The notes under the pieces are model-generated. The model was not told the origin of the DNA. It saw nothing but the letters and a program-made list of their open reading frames with translations, and made no database searches. The translations under genes were made by a program, and so were the position numbers. Below, piece by piece: positions 24,427 to 30,171 of a stretch of 64,000 nucleotides of DNA. Origin of the DNA: Anolis sagrei (taxonomy: Eukaryota; Chordata; Lepidosauria; Squamata; Anolidae); NCBI RefSeq assembly GCF_037176765.1, contig NC_090024.1, positions 59,812,861 to 59,876,860 of the forward strand. The letters run 5' to 3'. Position 1 is the stretch's first letter; each line of letters opens with the position of its first letter.

Positions 24427-27400
24427 GAAAATGAGCACATCAAACTACTCTGGGACTTCCGAATTCAGATTGACAGAGTTTTGGAGCACAATACTCATGA
24501 CCTCACAATTGTGTTAAAAAACAAAGTATGCATCATCGATGCTGGCAACAGCAGGATTGAAGAAAAACAACTGGAAAAGCTGACATGATATGAGGATTTA
24601 AAGATTGAACTGAAAAAAAAAGATTGAACTGAAAATACTTTGGCACAAGTCAGTAAAGGTGGTCCCAGTGGTGATTGGTATGCTGGGTGCAGTACCTAAA
24701 CACACTTAAACACAATTGGCGCTGACAAAATTACCATCTGTCAGCTGCAAAAGGCTGCCCTACTCGCATCTGCATGCATTATTCACCGATACATCACACA
24801 GTCCTAGACACTTGGGAAGTGTCTGACGTGTGATCCAATACAACAGCTAGCATAGTGGCCTTGTTTGCTGTGCACTAATATTGTTGTGTTTCAAATAATA
24901 ATAACAACTTTATTGTTGCATCCTTCCACCACCTCCCTAAAGGGATTCGGGGTGGCTTACACACAGCATAAAGTCCCTAAAAACAGAACATAAAATAAGA
25001 CATAATGTAAAATGCAGTGGAACAAAACATATAGGCATATAAACAACTTAAGACTCAGTATGACAGCGCTCAATAACCAATGGCTACTGTAAATGTAAAT
25101 GTGGTCAGTCTGTAAACAATAGGACAAGGGAATGGGATAAGTGCAAAGTAAGTCCCAGGATTTTTTCCCCTCAAAGTTTCTCTCAATGTATTGTCAAAGG
25201 CTTTCATGGCTGGAATCACTGTGTTGTGGTTTTTTTGGGCTGTATGCCCATGTTTCAGAAGCATTCTCTCCTGAAGTTTTGCCTGCATCCTCTGAGGATA
25301 CCTGCCATAGATGCAGGCAAAACGTCAGGAGAGAATGCTTCTAGAACATGACTAAACAGCTTGAAAAACCTACAGCAACCCAGTTTCTCTCAATGGCTGT
25401 GTCCCTTTCTGCAGAAAGCAAAAGGGTGTCAATATTCAGAGTTCTTGTCTCCTTGTTTTGGATTTATAAAAATAATTGTGTAATTATGAAATGATTGTGC
25501 TCTACCGTGGTTATATAACAATCTGCTTTTTCAAGAACAATGGAACTTCGCACTTTACAAAAACGACAGGGAAGCTAGGAATTTGAGTGAGCATAATGCT
25601 ATTAAAATCCAGACAGCTTTGCATACTTCCCCTGTTGGGGTGGGATGTGGGGGAAGGCTGTATGAACAAACAGTACAAAATTTTGTTTTATTTATAAAGT
25701 TTGGTAAGAGGCTTTGCTGTTTCATAAACTAAGCCTTGGGGCTAAAATGTGGGGGCATAATATTGAATTGTTGTAGGGGAAGTGGAACTCAGCCAGAATC
25801 TTGCTATTACTTTTTGAATGTGATGTTAGAAAAGGACTAGAAGACACGACCTGTCCTTGCTGAAGATATATGGAGTGTTTCAAAACAAAAAGTGCTGCTG
25901 CTGAACCCAAGCCACCTCTGGATTCCTTTGTTCAGACTGTGTTACACAGATTAGTGCAGGGTTGCAGGAAATGTCACGGCTTGAGCGATGATGTTTGACC
26001 GATGCCGAGAGCTGGGGATGTGCCCTCGGTGAGTGGATGGCTGCCGCTGTTTGATGCACCCGCCTGGCAGACAGTTATGTAAAGGGATAATAAAAAATCC
26101 ACCCAATGCATTGTAAAGGCCCTTTCCTTTGGTGATCTTGCTATATTAAGAATGCCAAGCTGCTATTCTTTGCACAGTTCTGCTTTGACTCAAAATTAAG
26201 ATTCCAAATACCTCCACTTTTGACATGCAAGGGAAAAAATGGCCAAAAACAAGATCATGGCACGCAGACTATAATGTTGCATTTAAGCAGGAGTGAGACG
26301 GGTTCAAATCTCTCCTTTGCTATAAGTCTTCCTTTCAGGCAATATAGACTAAACATACAAGGAAAGGAAACCCACACCCCACCCCTCACTCATGTGTTTC
26401 CATCTTTCTTACTTGGAGAGCAATTTTCCCGGAGATTTCCTATAAATGCAGAGGGGTTCCATGTAATTTAGAGCAGGGCTTCATAAATTTTTCAACTCGG
26501 GACCCCTTTTGGCACTAGACATTTTTACGTGACCTAGAAAAAAGGCATAAAAATCAAACATTTACTGATGACAAATCATCATTTGCAAGGCTGATTTCCC
26601 TTTTGTGGAGTACAGCCGAAGCATCTTCTGCCGAGTTCATGTAAACACTGCACAACAGATTTGTGTAAATGTCTACAACAGCTACTAGGCAGTGTTCAGG
26701 AATCATTTAGCGTTGCCAAATTATTTGTGACCCCAACATTGAACATTTGAGGTTGGGACCCAGTTTAAGAAGCAGTGATTTAGAGCACTGGGAGATCAGA
26801 TTTTGACTCTTCTAAGCGACATTCCTGTGCAATTGTGTGTTGTGCAGGGCTTTTGCTTTAAAGGAAAAAGGAGGGGAGAATAATGGTCGGTGGTCTGGTA
26901 TGATTTAAGGCAAACCATCACACTTTTCCTTGTCCTTCCCAAACAGCAAGTTACAACAATTTACTCACTGCACCCCCTCCCTGCAAAGAGGCACCTTTAA
27001 TAGTGATTGTGTTACAGTGGAAAACAAACTGTGTCACACCTACATTATTCCCCAAACTTAATGCATCTTGTTGACATTACTTCCATCTTCTGGGACTTAT
27101 AGTGGGCTGTATTTGCTGGGGGTTTGTTCAAGGATCCTCTGTGGATGCCAAGGCCTACCCAAATTCTATTTGTGTGCTTGTTGTAGTCCAGCCTTTAATG
27201 TGCCTGCACATGATCTCTCTGAGGATTCTGGGCCTGTTAGTCAGCCTGATGACACTAGGGATTCTGGGTCTGCAAGAGAGCAAGACCAGCAGGAGAGCCA
27301 GCAAAAGATTTTAAGCCCTGAAAAAGAGTGGTCTCTGTCTGAAGGCTACATTCCAGAAAGGCAGCTTGCTAGGGAAGCAAGGTCAGAAACGGAACTGAGC

Positions 27401-27955
27401 TCAGAGGATGAAAATGAAAGTCCAGGTGGAGAGACTAATGAGCAGTTAGATAGGAGATTTACATTTTGTCAACACAGAGCTTCTCAGGAGGGTTTATGAA
27501 AGTCAAGATGCCTATTAGCCAAGAAGTCCTTATCAGTTTCCCAGGGGAGAAGGCATAATTTTCTGTCTATATTAGCAAGACCAGCAGACTGTTTCACCAG
27601 TCGAGGCAATGTTGGTGGTTGAATATAGAACTTCTGTCATGTCAAGGGATTTCTAGTTCCATCCTCCATGTTTCCCTGAATTTCATGTTTTGGATTTATT
27701 CTGCCTTTGTATTCCTGGTTTTTGATGCTACTCATGTACTTTGAATTCTGTGGATTATTCCTGATATTTGGACTTTGGTTTTTTTATACTATTTTTGCTG
27801 AATTTTTTATATATATTCTTCAATAAACTGCTTTGCTAATTTACCTTGGATTGAAGTGTGTGTTAAGTACAGAGGTGATTCCCAGCCTTGCCTTTTGGAG
27901 AATATATATATTCCAAAAGGCAAACCTAAAGGACTGTTGTACTCCAAGGCTGGGA

Positions 27956-27994
<39 letters not shown>

Positions 27995-28240
27995 TGTATG
28001 TATATATATATTTCAAGCCATAGATGGTTGAATCTGTGTATGCAGAATCCATGGTTACAGAGGCCTAATGTATTTAATGATGAGGAAATATGTCTATATA
28101 GAAATTGATGACTTTTAGTAACAATGCATAATTTATGCAAATTGCTGTTTGTAAAATTTCTTTTCTGTTTTCCTCACAGCCTTTTGCTTGCAGGATTTGC
28201 AGAAGTCTTACTTCTTTACACTGAAAGGAATGGCACGTGA
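3088..28240 (+). CDS. TMEM241: TMEM241, C-terminal four exons (partial gene)
   Basis: The last four coding exons of transmembrane protein 241, a multi-pass membrane protein of the SLC35/TPT drug-metabolite transporter group, reported as a Golgi UDP-GlcNAc transporter (established knowledge, not visible here). Exons join 3088-3157, 6204-6297, 22619-22683 and 28180-28240 with matching phases and GT-AG borders, giving about 96 residues and a TGA stop. The text [16 protein letters not shown], then [35 protein letters not shown] and [16 protein letters not shown], follows the human C-terminus exon by exon (recalled, not searched). Two or three hydrophobic helices are visible. The N-terminal exons lie upstream of the window. 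Introns of 3.0, 16.3 and 5.5 kb are filled with repeats. It is convergent with CABLES1, as in mammals. Confidence 0.9.
3399..3756. mobile_element. Non-autonomous hAT transposon, complete
   Basis: Terminal inverted repeats CAGGGGTCCTAAAACT and, on the other strand, CAGGGGTCCTCGAACT bound a 358-bp element. An 8-bp target duplication GTCTATGG lies at 3391-3398 and 3757-3764, exact on both sides. Both the duplication length and the CAGGGG ends fit the hAT superfamily. No transposase is present. The interior is AT-rich, with GGCCCTCC motifs near both ends. Confidence 0.88.
3770..4458 (-). mobile_element. CR1 LINE, 3' end
   Basis: 5'-truncated CR1. The - strand encodes the reverse-transcriptase C-terminal region: [10 protein letters not shown], then [44 protein letters not shown] and VVEAP. 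It continues into a 3' end with ATGATTTTATGATT-type short repeats. The coding text changes frame near 4190-4210, so it is dead. Copies at 16121 and 23251 are close relatives. Confidence 0.93.
5311..5486. mobile_element. Palindromic hAT-type MITE, complete
   Basis: A near-perfect inverted repeat about 85 bp per arm around a centre at CCCCTCAGTGGCTGAGGGG. The arms contain AGGTGTTTTGGACTTCAACT and CTAACAGCCT. The 8-bp duplication TTTTAGAG lies at 5303-5310 and 5487-5494. A half copy lies at 40372-40440 and a relative at 44305-44452. Confidence 0.9.
5972..6035. mobile_element. Fragment of a short interspersed DNA repeat
   Basis: Contains ATACCATGTTTTCCCAAAAA followed by TAAGACATAG and AATAAGCCATAGCAGG. 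This is a squamate repeat whose usual form is rich in AAATAAGAC. Related stretches lie at 31905-32012 and, on the other strand, 32795-32890. Class not determined. Confidence 0.5.
6204..6297 (+). CDS. TMEM241: TMEM241 internal exon
   Basis: 94 bp between CCCTTTACAG and GTAAGA. The first T completes a Ser codon begun at 3157, and the exon ends on a whole Lys codon. It encodes [26 protein letters not shown] and SFLAK: a hydrophobic stretch followed by a short basic loop. Confidence 0.92.
6487..6865 (-). mobile_element. Old CR1 LINE, 3' end
   Basis: Diverged CR1 3' end. The - strand still gives [14 protein letters not shown] and [12 protein letters not shown], which align with the C-terminal CR1 text of the younger copies. 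It has many differences from the copies at 16121 and 23251, so it is an older subfamily. Confidence 0.8.
6940..7335 (+). repeat. Purine-rich GGAA/GGGA imperfect microsatellite
   Basis: About 390 bp almost entirely A and G on the + strand: (GGAA)n, interrupted by GGGTGGAAGGGA-type variants and AAAGAC blocks. Long reading frames here on both strands (Arg/Lys/Glu/Gly or Ser/Phe/Pro/Leu only) are artefacts of the repeat. Confidence 0.95.
7336..8982. other. TMEM241 intron, no recognised element
   Basis: Ordinary AT-rich intron sequence. No exon-like conserved text, tandem repeat or recognised transposon was seen, apart from a short TTTTATTTTA run near 8267-8290. Confidence 0.4.
8983..9605 (+). 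mobile_element. Sauria SINE, split by an insertion
   Basis: The head CCTAGTGGCACAGCGGGTTA and B-box-like GTTCGAATCTGGGG make the tRNA part. AATAGGTACTGCTTCTGCGG and the Bov-B-like end CTTAATGTCAGGGGAAACC then CTTTACCTTT make the 3' part. The SINE is interrupted after ACATGCAAAT by about 325 bp (9124-9449) and then resumes. Confidence 0.88.
9124..9449 (-). mobile_element. LINE 3'-end fragment inserted in the Sauria SINE
   Basis: It starts with TTATTATTATTG-type repeats. TATATTCCGCCCTTCTCACC follows, which read on the - strand is the GGTGAGAAGGGCGG 3' end common to an L2-like squamate LINE family. Related ends lie at 20520, 24896, 36395, 45645 and 49700. Short CAAAT repeats at both junctions may be the target duplication. 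Family assignment is tentative. Confidence 0.55.
9606..10295. other. TMEM241 intron, no recognised element
   Basis: AT-rich intron with no recognised repeat or exon. Confidence 0.4.
10296..10559 (-). mobile_element. tRNA-derived squamate SINE, copy 3
   Basis: Full-length copy with TATCAGGAGCAACTTGAGAA at one end and TTTAACCCACTGTGCCACCA at the other. A B-box-like GGATTCGAACCTGCAA is visible. It directly abuts the GC-rich block at 10560. Confidence 0.88.
10560..10840. other. GC-rich block of unknown origin
   Basis: About 280 bp, clearly richer in GC and CpG than its surroundings (for example GACCCGACGGACATG, CATCGGCGCACCC and GACTCGCCGG). It is open in more than one frame on both strands, but no protein family was recognised. 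It lies directly between two SINE copies. It could be part of an unrecognised retroelement or a processed fragment. Confidence 0.4.
10845..10985 (-). mobile_element. Degraded second-family SINE
   Basis: TTTGAACTCTGTTTTCTCAG and CCAGCACTCAAACCACTGTA resemble the tRNA-like end of the element at 2282-2498. The copy is old and partial. Confidence 0.4.
10986..12191. other. TMEM241 intron, no recognised element
   Basis: No repeat family or exon was recognised. Confidence 0.4.
12192..12205. repeat. Poly-G run
   Basis: A run of about 14 G on the + strand, just upstream of the LINE fragment at 12262. Confidence 0.9.
12262..13480 (+). mobile_element. Degenerate non-LTR retrotransposon with C-terminal zinc finger
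   Basis: Fragments of reverse transcriptase can be read in shifting frames: [24 protein letters not shown] (YADD active-site motif at about 12440), [40 protein letters not shown], then [20 protein letters not shown] and [20 protein letters not shown]. Near 13347-13410 comes a C2H2-like [16 protein letters not shown]. Several stops and at least two frame changes make it a dead LINE. A 27-bp tandem duplication at 12643-12696 repeats CYLGATLK. The clade was not resolved; the RT text resembles RTE or related LINEs. Confidence 0.75.
13500..14405. other. TMEM241 intron, no recognised element
   Basis: Apart from a short TTGTTGTTGTTATTG run at 13842-13860, nothing is recognised. Confidence 0.4.
14418..14684 (+). 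mobile_element. tRNA-derived squamate SINE, copy 4
   Basis: + orientation: GGAGCCCCCGGTGGCACAAT head, ACTTGCAGTTTCTTAAGTCG near the end and a short A tail. Flanks share ATCAGATTT (14407-14415 and 14684-14692), part of an imperfect target duplication. Confidence 0.9.
14880..15324. mobile_element. hAT-type element, family of 37711, 5' end degraded
   Basis: Shares ACGAAACCCTCTTATAGTGC, TTATTAAATATGGTTTTCTG, GACTACTGGATGGCATATG and the right end GGTTGGGAACCACTG with the copies at 33566-34115 and 37711-38157. The left terminal repeat is not recognisable. Confidence 0.75.
15325..16120. other. TMEM241 intron, no recognised element
   Basis: AT-rich intron with short AT microsatellite-like parts; nothing was assigned. 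Confidence 0.4.
16121..16680 (-). mobile_element. CR1 LINE, 3' end
   Basis: The - strand encodes [58 protein letters not shown] and [11 protein letters not shown]. The frame is open over about 88 codons and then is broken by small changes. The 3' end lies at 16121 (ACCATAGAGTTG). Confidence 0.92.
16773..16826. repeat. (CA)n(GA)n microsatellite
   Basis: CACACACACACA followed by about 20 GA units. Confidence 0.97.
17017..17060. repeat. (ATT)n microsatellite
   Basis: About 14 ATT units directly beside the target duplication of the LINE at 17071. The leucine-rich start of a long frame through here (16953-17060) is a translation of this repeat, not protein. Confidence 0.97.
17071..18135 (+). mobile_element. 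5'-truncated jockey-like LINE with target duplication
   Basis: A 1065-bp insertion bounded by the exact 10-bp direct repeat GTTTTTAGCA at 17061-17070 and 18136-18145. It ends in AATAAATAAATAAATA-type tail repeats at 18117-18134. It carries the last part of a reverse transcriptase reading frame (17073-18005), a short 3' untranslated segment and the tail. 5' truncation, tail and duplication together show target-primed insertion. No other copy is in the window. Confidence 0.85.
17073..18005 (+). CDS. Jockey-like LINE reverse transcriptase, C-terminal 310 residues
   Basis: An open frame of 310 codons ending in TAA, with no internal stop. Text typical of the region after the RT palm in jockey/I-group LINEs: [64 protein letters not shown] and [14 protein letters not shown]. 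Near the end comes a zinc-knuckle-like Cys-x-Cys-x7-His-x2-Cys ([14 protein letters not shown]). The palm with its YxDD motif and the upstream endonuclease are missing because the insertion is truncated. It is not a host gene: there is no promoter, no splicing, and it lies in a TMEM241 intron in the same orientation. Clade assignment is by recognition only. Confidence 0.8.
   Translation, partial: AYYRENQLIPNPSKTQTCAFHLKNRQASRALRITWEGIPLEHCSAPKYLGVTLDRALTYKKHCLNIKQKVGARNNIIRKLTGSTWGSQPDTVKTSALALCYSAAEYACPVWNTSHHTKTVDVALNETCRIITGCLRPTPLEKLHCLAGIAPPDIRREVAANSERTKAETSPAHPLFGYQPARQRLKSRHSFLRSTETLAGTPQQARVQKWQAQTQHLNSWVIPDERLPPGHSEDWATWKALNRLRSGTTRCRANLKKWGYRVESSACECGEEQTTDHLQCTLSPATCTMEDLLAATPEALQVARYWSKDI
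18146..18777. other. TMEM241 intron, no recognised element
   Basis: No element was recognised between the two LINE insertions. Confidence 0.4.
18812..19815 (+). mobile_element. 5'-truncated Bov-B (RTE) LINE with long target duplication
   Basis: A 1004-bp insertion. Flanking direct repeats at 18778-18811 and 19816-19850 (34 and 35 bp) differ only around a T-run and one base. They share ACAGCTGCATTTTTT and GAGCATGCATACATAGA-like text. The element carries the RT 3' half and the short Bov-B 3' end AATGAACAACAACAA. Confidence 0.92.
18813..19805 (+). CDS. Bov-B reverse transcriptase, C-terminal 330 residues
   Basis: The open frame runs from the truncation point to TGA with no internal stop. Text: [19 protein letters not shown] (motif B), [14 protein letters not shown] (catalytic YADD at 19035-19046), [88 protein letters not shown] and [11 protein letters not shown]. 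These are hallmarks of Bov-B. The APE endonuclease and the first RT motifs are lost by 5' truncation. There is no upstream ATG of its own, so it is a transposon remnant and not a host gene. Confidence 0.9.
   Translation, partial: LVSLLRNLYKDQVATVRTDHGTTDWFKIGKGVRQGCILSPNLFNLYAEHIMRCAGLDECKAGVKIAGRNINNLRYADDTTLMAESKEELRSLLIKVKEENAKAGLQLNIKKPKIMATRMIDNWKIEGENVEAVTDFVFLGAKITADADCGQEIRRRLLLGRRAMSSLDNIVKSRDIRLATKIRIVKAMVFPVVTYGCESWTLGKAERRKIDAFELWCWRKVLRVPWTARRSNQSILQEIKPNCSLEGRIVETKLKYFGHIMRRQESLEKTIMVGKVEGKRKRGRPRARWMDGILEVTGLTLKELGVVTADRELWRGLVHEVTKSRRRLNK
19857..20215 (-). mobile_element. Penelope-like element end fragment
   Basis: Follows 6 bp after the Bov-B duplication. Contains GCATTCTCTCCTGACGTTTC, CATCTATGGTAGGCATTCTC, TGTGGAATGTCCAGGGTGGG and TTGTTGGGAGGTGTTAGCTG, then GATTTTAGAGTTTTTAAATA. 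These match in order the 3' untranslated part of the full element at 60344-62877, with an older subfamily sequence. No coding region and no clear target duplication. Confidence 0.75.
20520..20586 (-). mobile_element. L2-like LINE 3' tail fragment
   Basis: TATGCCGCCCTTCTCACCCC and GAGACTCAGAGCGGCTTACA read on the - strand are the GTAAGCCGC...GGCGGCATATAAA end of a common squamate LINE. Preceded by TTTA repeats. Confidence 0.55.
20589..20640. repeat. (GATA)n microsatellite
   Basis: About 12 GATA units followed by a short CA run. Confidence 0.97.
20660..20990 (+). mobile_element. Unclassified interspersed repeat (ACTAGCTGT...ATATAGAT)
   Basis: Begins AACTAGCTGTCCCCAGTC and ends TTACATTTTTATTTATATAG. 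It contains a (TG)n-rich stretch at 20707-20785 and TGTGTCCAAATCTGGTGTCA then ATTCGTCC. The same 3' end occurs at 22110-22315, and a longer relative lies at 30172-31508. No coding capacity was recognised; the class was not determined. Confidence 0.6.
21000..21116. repeat. (ATT)n and (ATATT)n microsatellites
   Basis: ATT units at about 21014-21036, then at least ten ATATT five-base units at about 21063-21115. Confidence 0.95.
21972..22578 (+). mobile_element. MITE-like DNA repeat (CAGGCAGTCCCCAAGTTAC family), interrupted
   Basis: The left end CAGGCAGTCCCCAAGTTACG and the interior GATTTCACCTCACTTTCTAC and GAAACAAGGATTGGTGATAA match, on the opposite strand, the complete copy at 50107-50406. The copy is interrupted at 22110-22315 by the ATATAGAT-type repeat. 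The right terminal repeat is not recognised. Confidence 0.65.
22110..22315 (+). mobile_element. Unclassified ATATAGAT-type repeat nested in a MITE
   Basis: GTGAACTATAAATCCCAGCA, TGTCTTGTGTCCAAATTTGG and ACATTTTTATTTATATAGAT match the end of the repeats at 20660 and 30172. It sits inside the MITE at 21972-22578, so it is the younger of the two. Confidence 0.6.
22619..22683 (+). CDS. TMEM241: TMEM241 internal exon
   Basis: 65 bp between TTATTTTTACAG and GTAAGTA. Starts on a whole codon and ends two bases into a Cys codon completed by the next exon. Encodes [20 protein letters not shown], the start of the last hydrophobic helix region. Confidence 0.92.
23251..23760 (-). mobile_element. CR1 LINE, 3' end, young-looking
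   Basis: The - strand encodes [60 protein letters not shown] and [20 protein letters not shown] in one frame of about 112 codons. The 3' end has the CR1 hallmark of tandem ATTCTATG units (23253-23273 on the + strand: AATCATAGAATCATAGAATC). Several bases are missing near 23445. Confidence 0.95.
23983..24055. repeat. (TTG/TGC)n trinucleotide repeat
   Basis: Mixed GTT and GCT units, about 24 in all. Reading frames of leucine or serine/asparagine here are artefacts. Confidence 0.95.
24121..24388 (-). mobile_element. tRNA-derived squamate SINE, copy 5
   Basis: Full-length copy ending TTTAACCCACTGTGCCACCA then GGGGCTCC. It joins the (TAA)n tract at 24389 directly. Confidence 0.88.
24389..24893 (+). 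mobile_element. LINE 3' end in a (TAA)n tract, R4/Dong-like
   Basis: Starts with about 12 TAA units (24389-24425) and ends in AATAATAATAAC (24893-24904). Between them, degraded protein text: [53 protein letters not shown] (after small shifts) and [20 protein letters not shown]. This resembles the C-terminal restriction-like endonuclease region of R4/Dong LINEs. Dong is known to insert in TAA repeats. A 17-bp tandem duplication (AAAGATTGAACTGAAAA) lies at 24600-24636. It has stops and is dead. Confidence 0.5.
24896..25060 (-). mobile_element. L2-like LINE 3' tail fragment
   Basis: AACTTTATTGTTGCATCC followed by CCCTAAAGGGATTCGGGGTG and GCTTACACACAGCATAAA. A diverged relative of the tail at 20520. 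Confidence 0.45.
25189..25381 (-). mobile_element. Miniature Penelope-like element, complete
   Basis: 193 bp with the exact 14-bp duplication AGTTTCTCTCAATG at 25175-25188 and 25382-25395. It starts TATTGTCAAAGGCTTTCATG then GCTGGAATCACT, as the full element at 60344 does. One arm follows (GCATTCTCTCCTGAAGTTTT), then the short centre CATCCTCTGAGGATACC, then the reverse arm (AACGTCAGGAGAGAATGCTT). It folds into a long hairpin and has no coding sequence. The arms differ from each other at several bases, so it is not brand new. Confidence 0.8.
25396..26465. other. TMEM241 intron, no recognised element
   Basis: No repeat family or exon was recognised. Confidence 0.4.
26474..26777. mobile_element. 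Non-autonomous hAT transposon, complete
   Basis: 304 bp between exact 8-bp duplications ATTTAGAG at 26466-26473 and 26778-26785. Ends CAGGGCTTCATAAATTTTTC and, on the other strand, CACTGCTTCTTAAACTGGGT are inverted repeats with mismatches. No transposase. Confidence 0.85.
27180..27850 (+). mobile_element. Possible solitary LTR-like fossil
   Basis: About 670 bp with the look of an LTR: a promoter-free AG-rich first half, a T-rich second half and a polyadenylation signal AATAAA at 27822-27827, before CTGCTTTGC. No internal region is seen next to it. Ends and family are uncertain, and it is treated as a broken retroelement fossil. It could instead be another interspersed repeat. Confidence 0.35.
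27881..27955. repeat. Nested palindrome
   Basis: Outer arms CCCAGCCTTG and CAAGGCTGGG enclose an inner perfect hairpin at 27888-27923 (TTGCCTTTTGGA ... TCCAAAAGGCAA) with a TA-rich loop. Confidence 0.85.
27963..28010. repeat. (TG)n microsatellite
   Basis: TG units with a few TATG interruptions, about 170 bp upstream of the last TMEM241 exon. Confidence 0.95.
28180..28240 (+). CDS. TMEM241: TMEM241 terminal exon
   Basis: Acceptor TTTTCCTCACAG. The first C completes a Cys codon, then [19 protein letters not shown] and TGA at 28238-28240. It corresponds to the human end LLLGALGEALLVFSER plus a short tail (recalled). The final helix is followed by a polar tail. No AATAAA was recognised in the 700 bp after the stop, so the 3' UTR end is not defined. 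Confidence 0.93.
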
Positions 28241-28373
28241 ATGCAAGGGTCGTTGAAAATGAAGAAAATAGTGAAATAATTTTCATCAGAAGTAACACTG
28301 ACAATGGCTAAAAAGAGAACGTGATTGTGAAAAATAACAGGAGAGAGTGCGCAGGCAGGCAATTTTTGCACAC

Positions 28374-28459
28374 TGCAGTCCTATACATATCTACTCAGAG
28401 GTAAAACCCGTTGAACACAATGGGACTTACTTCTGGGTAGCTGTATAGGATTACAATCT
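28374..28459. mobile_element. Palindromic interspersed repeat
   Basis: GCAGTCCTATACATATCTAC and its imperfect reverse GTAGCTGTATAGGATTACAA flank the centre AACACAATGGGACTTACTTC. This is a widespread squamate palindromic repeat of MITE type. Confidence 0.65.
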
Positions 28460-30170
28460 TAATACCTCCTACTTACTTCTTCTGCACAATGTGATGAAGT
28501 TTGATTAACTGTTTTGTCAGCTGAACTACATTGTAGGAGTCAGCTAGGCCCAAATCTTTCCCTCCTCAAAATTATTTACACATTCCATACTGTATAGATC
28601 GCTCCTATACTACTCTGATCAATGATTGTAGCCTCTTTACCAGAAGATGTAATGTCAAGCTATATTATTCCTTATAGATCAGAATTAGCAAGTCTCTTAC
28701 AAATTCCTGGGGTGAAAGTATTTCATTTTAACTTACAACACACGTTATTAGTATGTTTACTCCTTCCCTGTGTGATATCCAATGTTGACAACAGCGTCAA
28801 CAAAAACTAAAGAAGGAAAAGCATGGAGGAATTGTGGATTACATGGGATAGAACGTTGCAATTACAATACATATCTGGCTTCCCATACTTCTGATATATT
28901 GACATCTTGTAAGACCCGTCCCCCTCACACATTGTTTGCTGTACCCTGAGTTACTTCAGTAAAGTGAGTGGAAGGTACGGAAAATCTGACTGGATTTGAA
29001 AATTGTGGCATCTCATCAATGAAACAACGGAAGCCATCACAGGGCTTTTAAAAGGTGTTATGCTATTATGAATGCTCTATTATCTGTATGACTCTTCACC
29101 ACCGACCAAGGTGGCCGAGGCTGATGGGAACTGAATTGAGAGACATCTGAAGAGTTAAAGGTTCCTGAGCCTCGATGGAGAGAGAGAGAGAAGCAAGCGC
29201 TGTGCTAAAGTCACCTTTCATGTCATGACTATTTGAAGATTAAGTGGTTAAGTTTTATATCTATGCAGACTTGAATAGAAGGTATTCCTGTCTGCCTTGA
29301 GTTTAAGTACATGGAGAATTGGCATGGATGAACCATATTCCATGAAAGCAAAAGCAATTTCTGAAATGCCTTGGAAAAAAGTGCCCATTCTGTAGGATAT
29401 TCCCTTCATTGAGTTGCACATTGCTCTCAGGAAGGGAACTAAATATCCACCACTGCTTCATAGCACAAGAAAAGTCTTTATTATGGAATATGTATATATT
29501 TTAGGGACTGTGGTAGGGACCAAGGGCTGAGTGACCTTAAACACTGTGAACACCCTGTTGCTATCTCAAGTAAATCTAATTGTAACCAGCATGGATTTGA
29601 TTTATCCACCAGTAAGATGGAGCTATTGGAAGTCTTCCAATGCTTCCATCGTCAGCTCTACTCTCTGCGTTATGCTGCCAAAGGTCAGAGTCTGACTTGT
29701 TGAGTTCAAGTTTGAGACATTTGTTCTCACCATGTTCTCATCAGAGAACATGAAACCATGATCTGATGCGTGTCCAGGGACCCATGGAAAGCCCAGCTAC
29801 AATTCTTTTACTACATGAAAGCTACACTGAATGTAAAATCATTAACAAATCATTCTTACTCATGCTTCTGTGTTGCTTTTTCTTGCATTTGTTTTGTTAT
29901 ATTATAAGAAATATAAACATTCATCTTGAATTGGAAGAGGTGCAATGTCTGCTACATTTTTTGACCTCTACACAGTTGCTGCAACCATAGTGTCCTTGTT
30001 TATGGTTTTGAAGCTTATCTGCAATGGTTTAATCTGAATGCAGGCTGTTTACATATTGGCCTTTGAATTTCTTCCCCTACCAGCCATTTTGCTTCTAGAC
30101 AGCTGGGTGAACTCCAATATGTTATTACTATTCTCCATGCCCTCAAAACATTAGTCTTCTGCTTTATTCA
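28460..30170. other. Intergenic, downstream of TMEM241, no recognised element
   Basis: Probably holds the rest of the TMEM241 3' UTR at its start. A short GA run lies near 29178-29190. Nothing else was recognised. Confidence 0.4.
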
Positions 30171-30171
30171 A

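Noticed and set aside
27068-27499. 143-codon frame, acidic, with [10 protein letters not shown]
   Set aside because: It lies in an LTR-like repeat, has no splice context and no recognised family.
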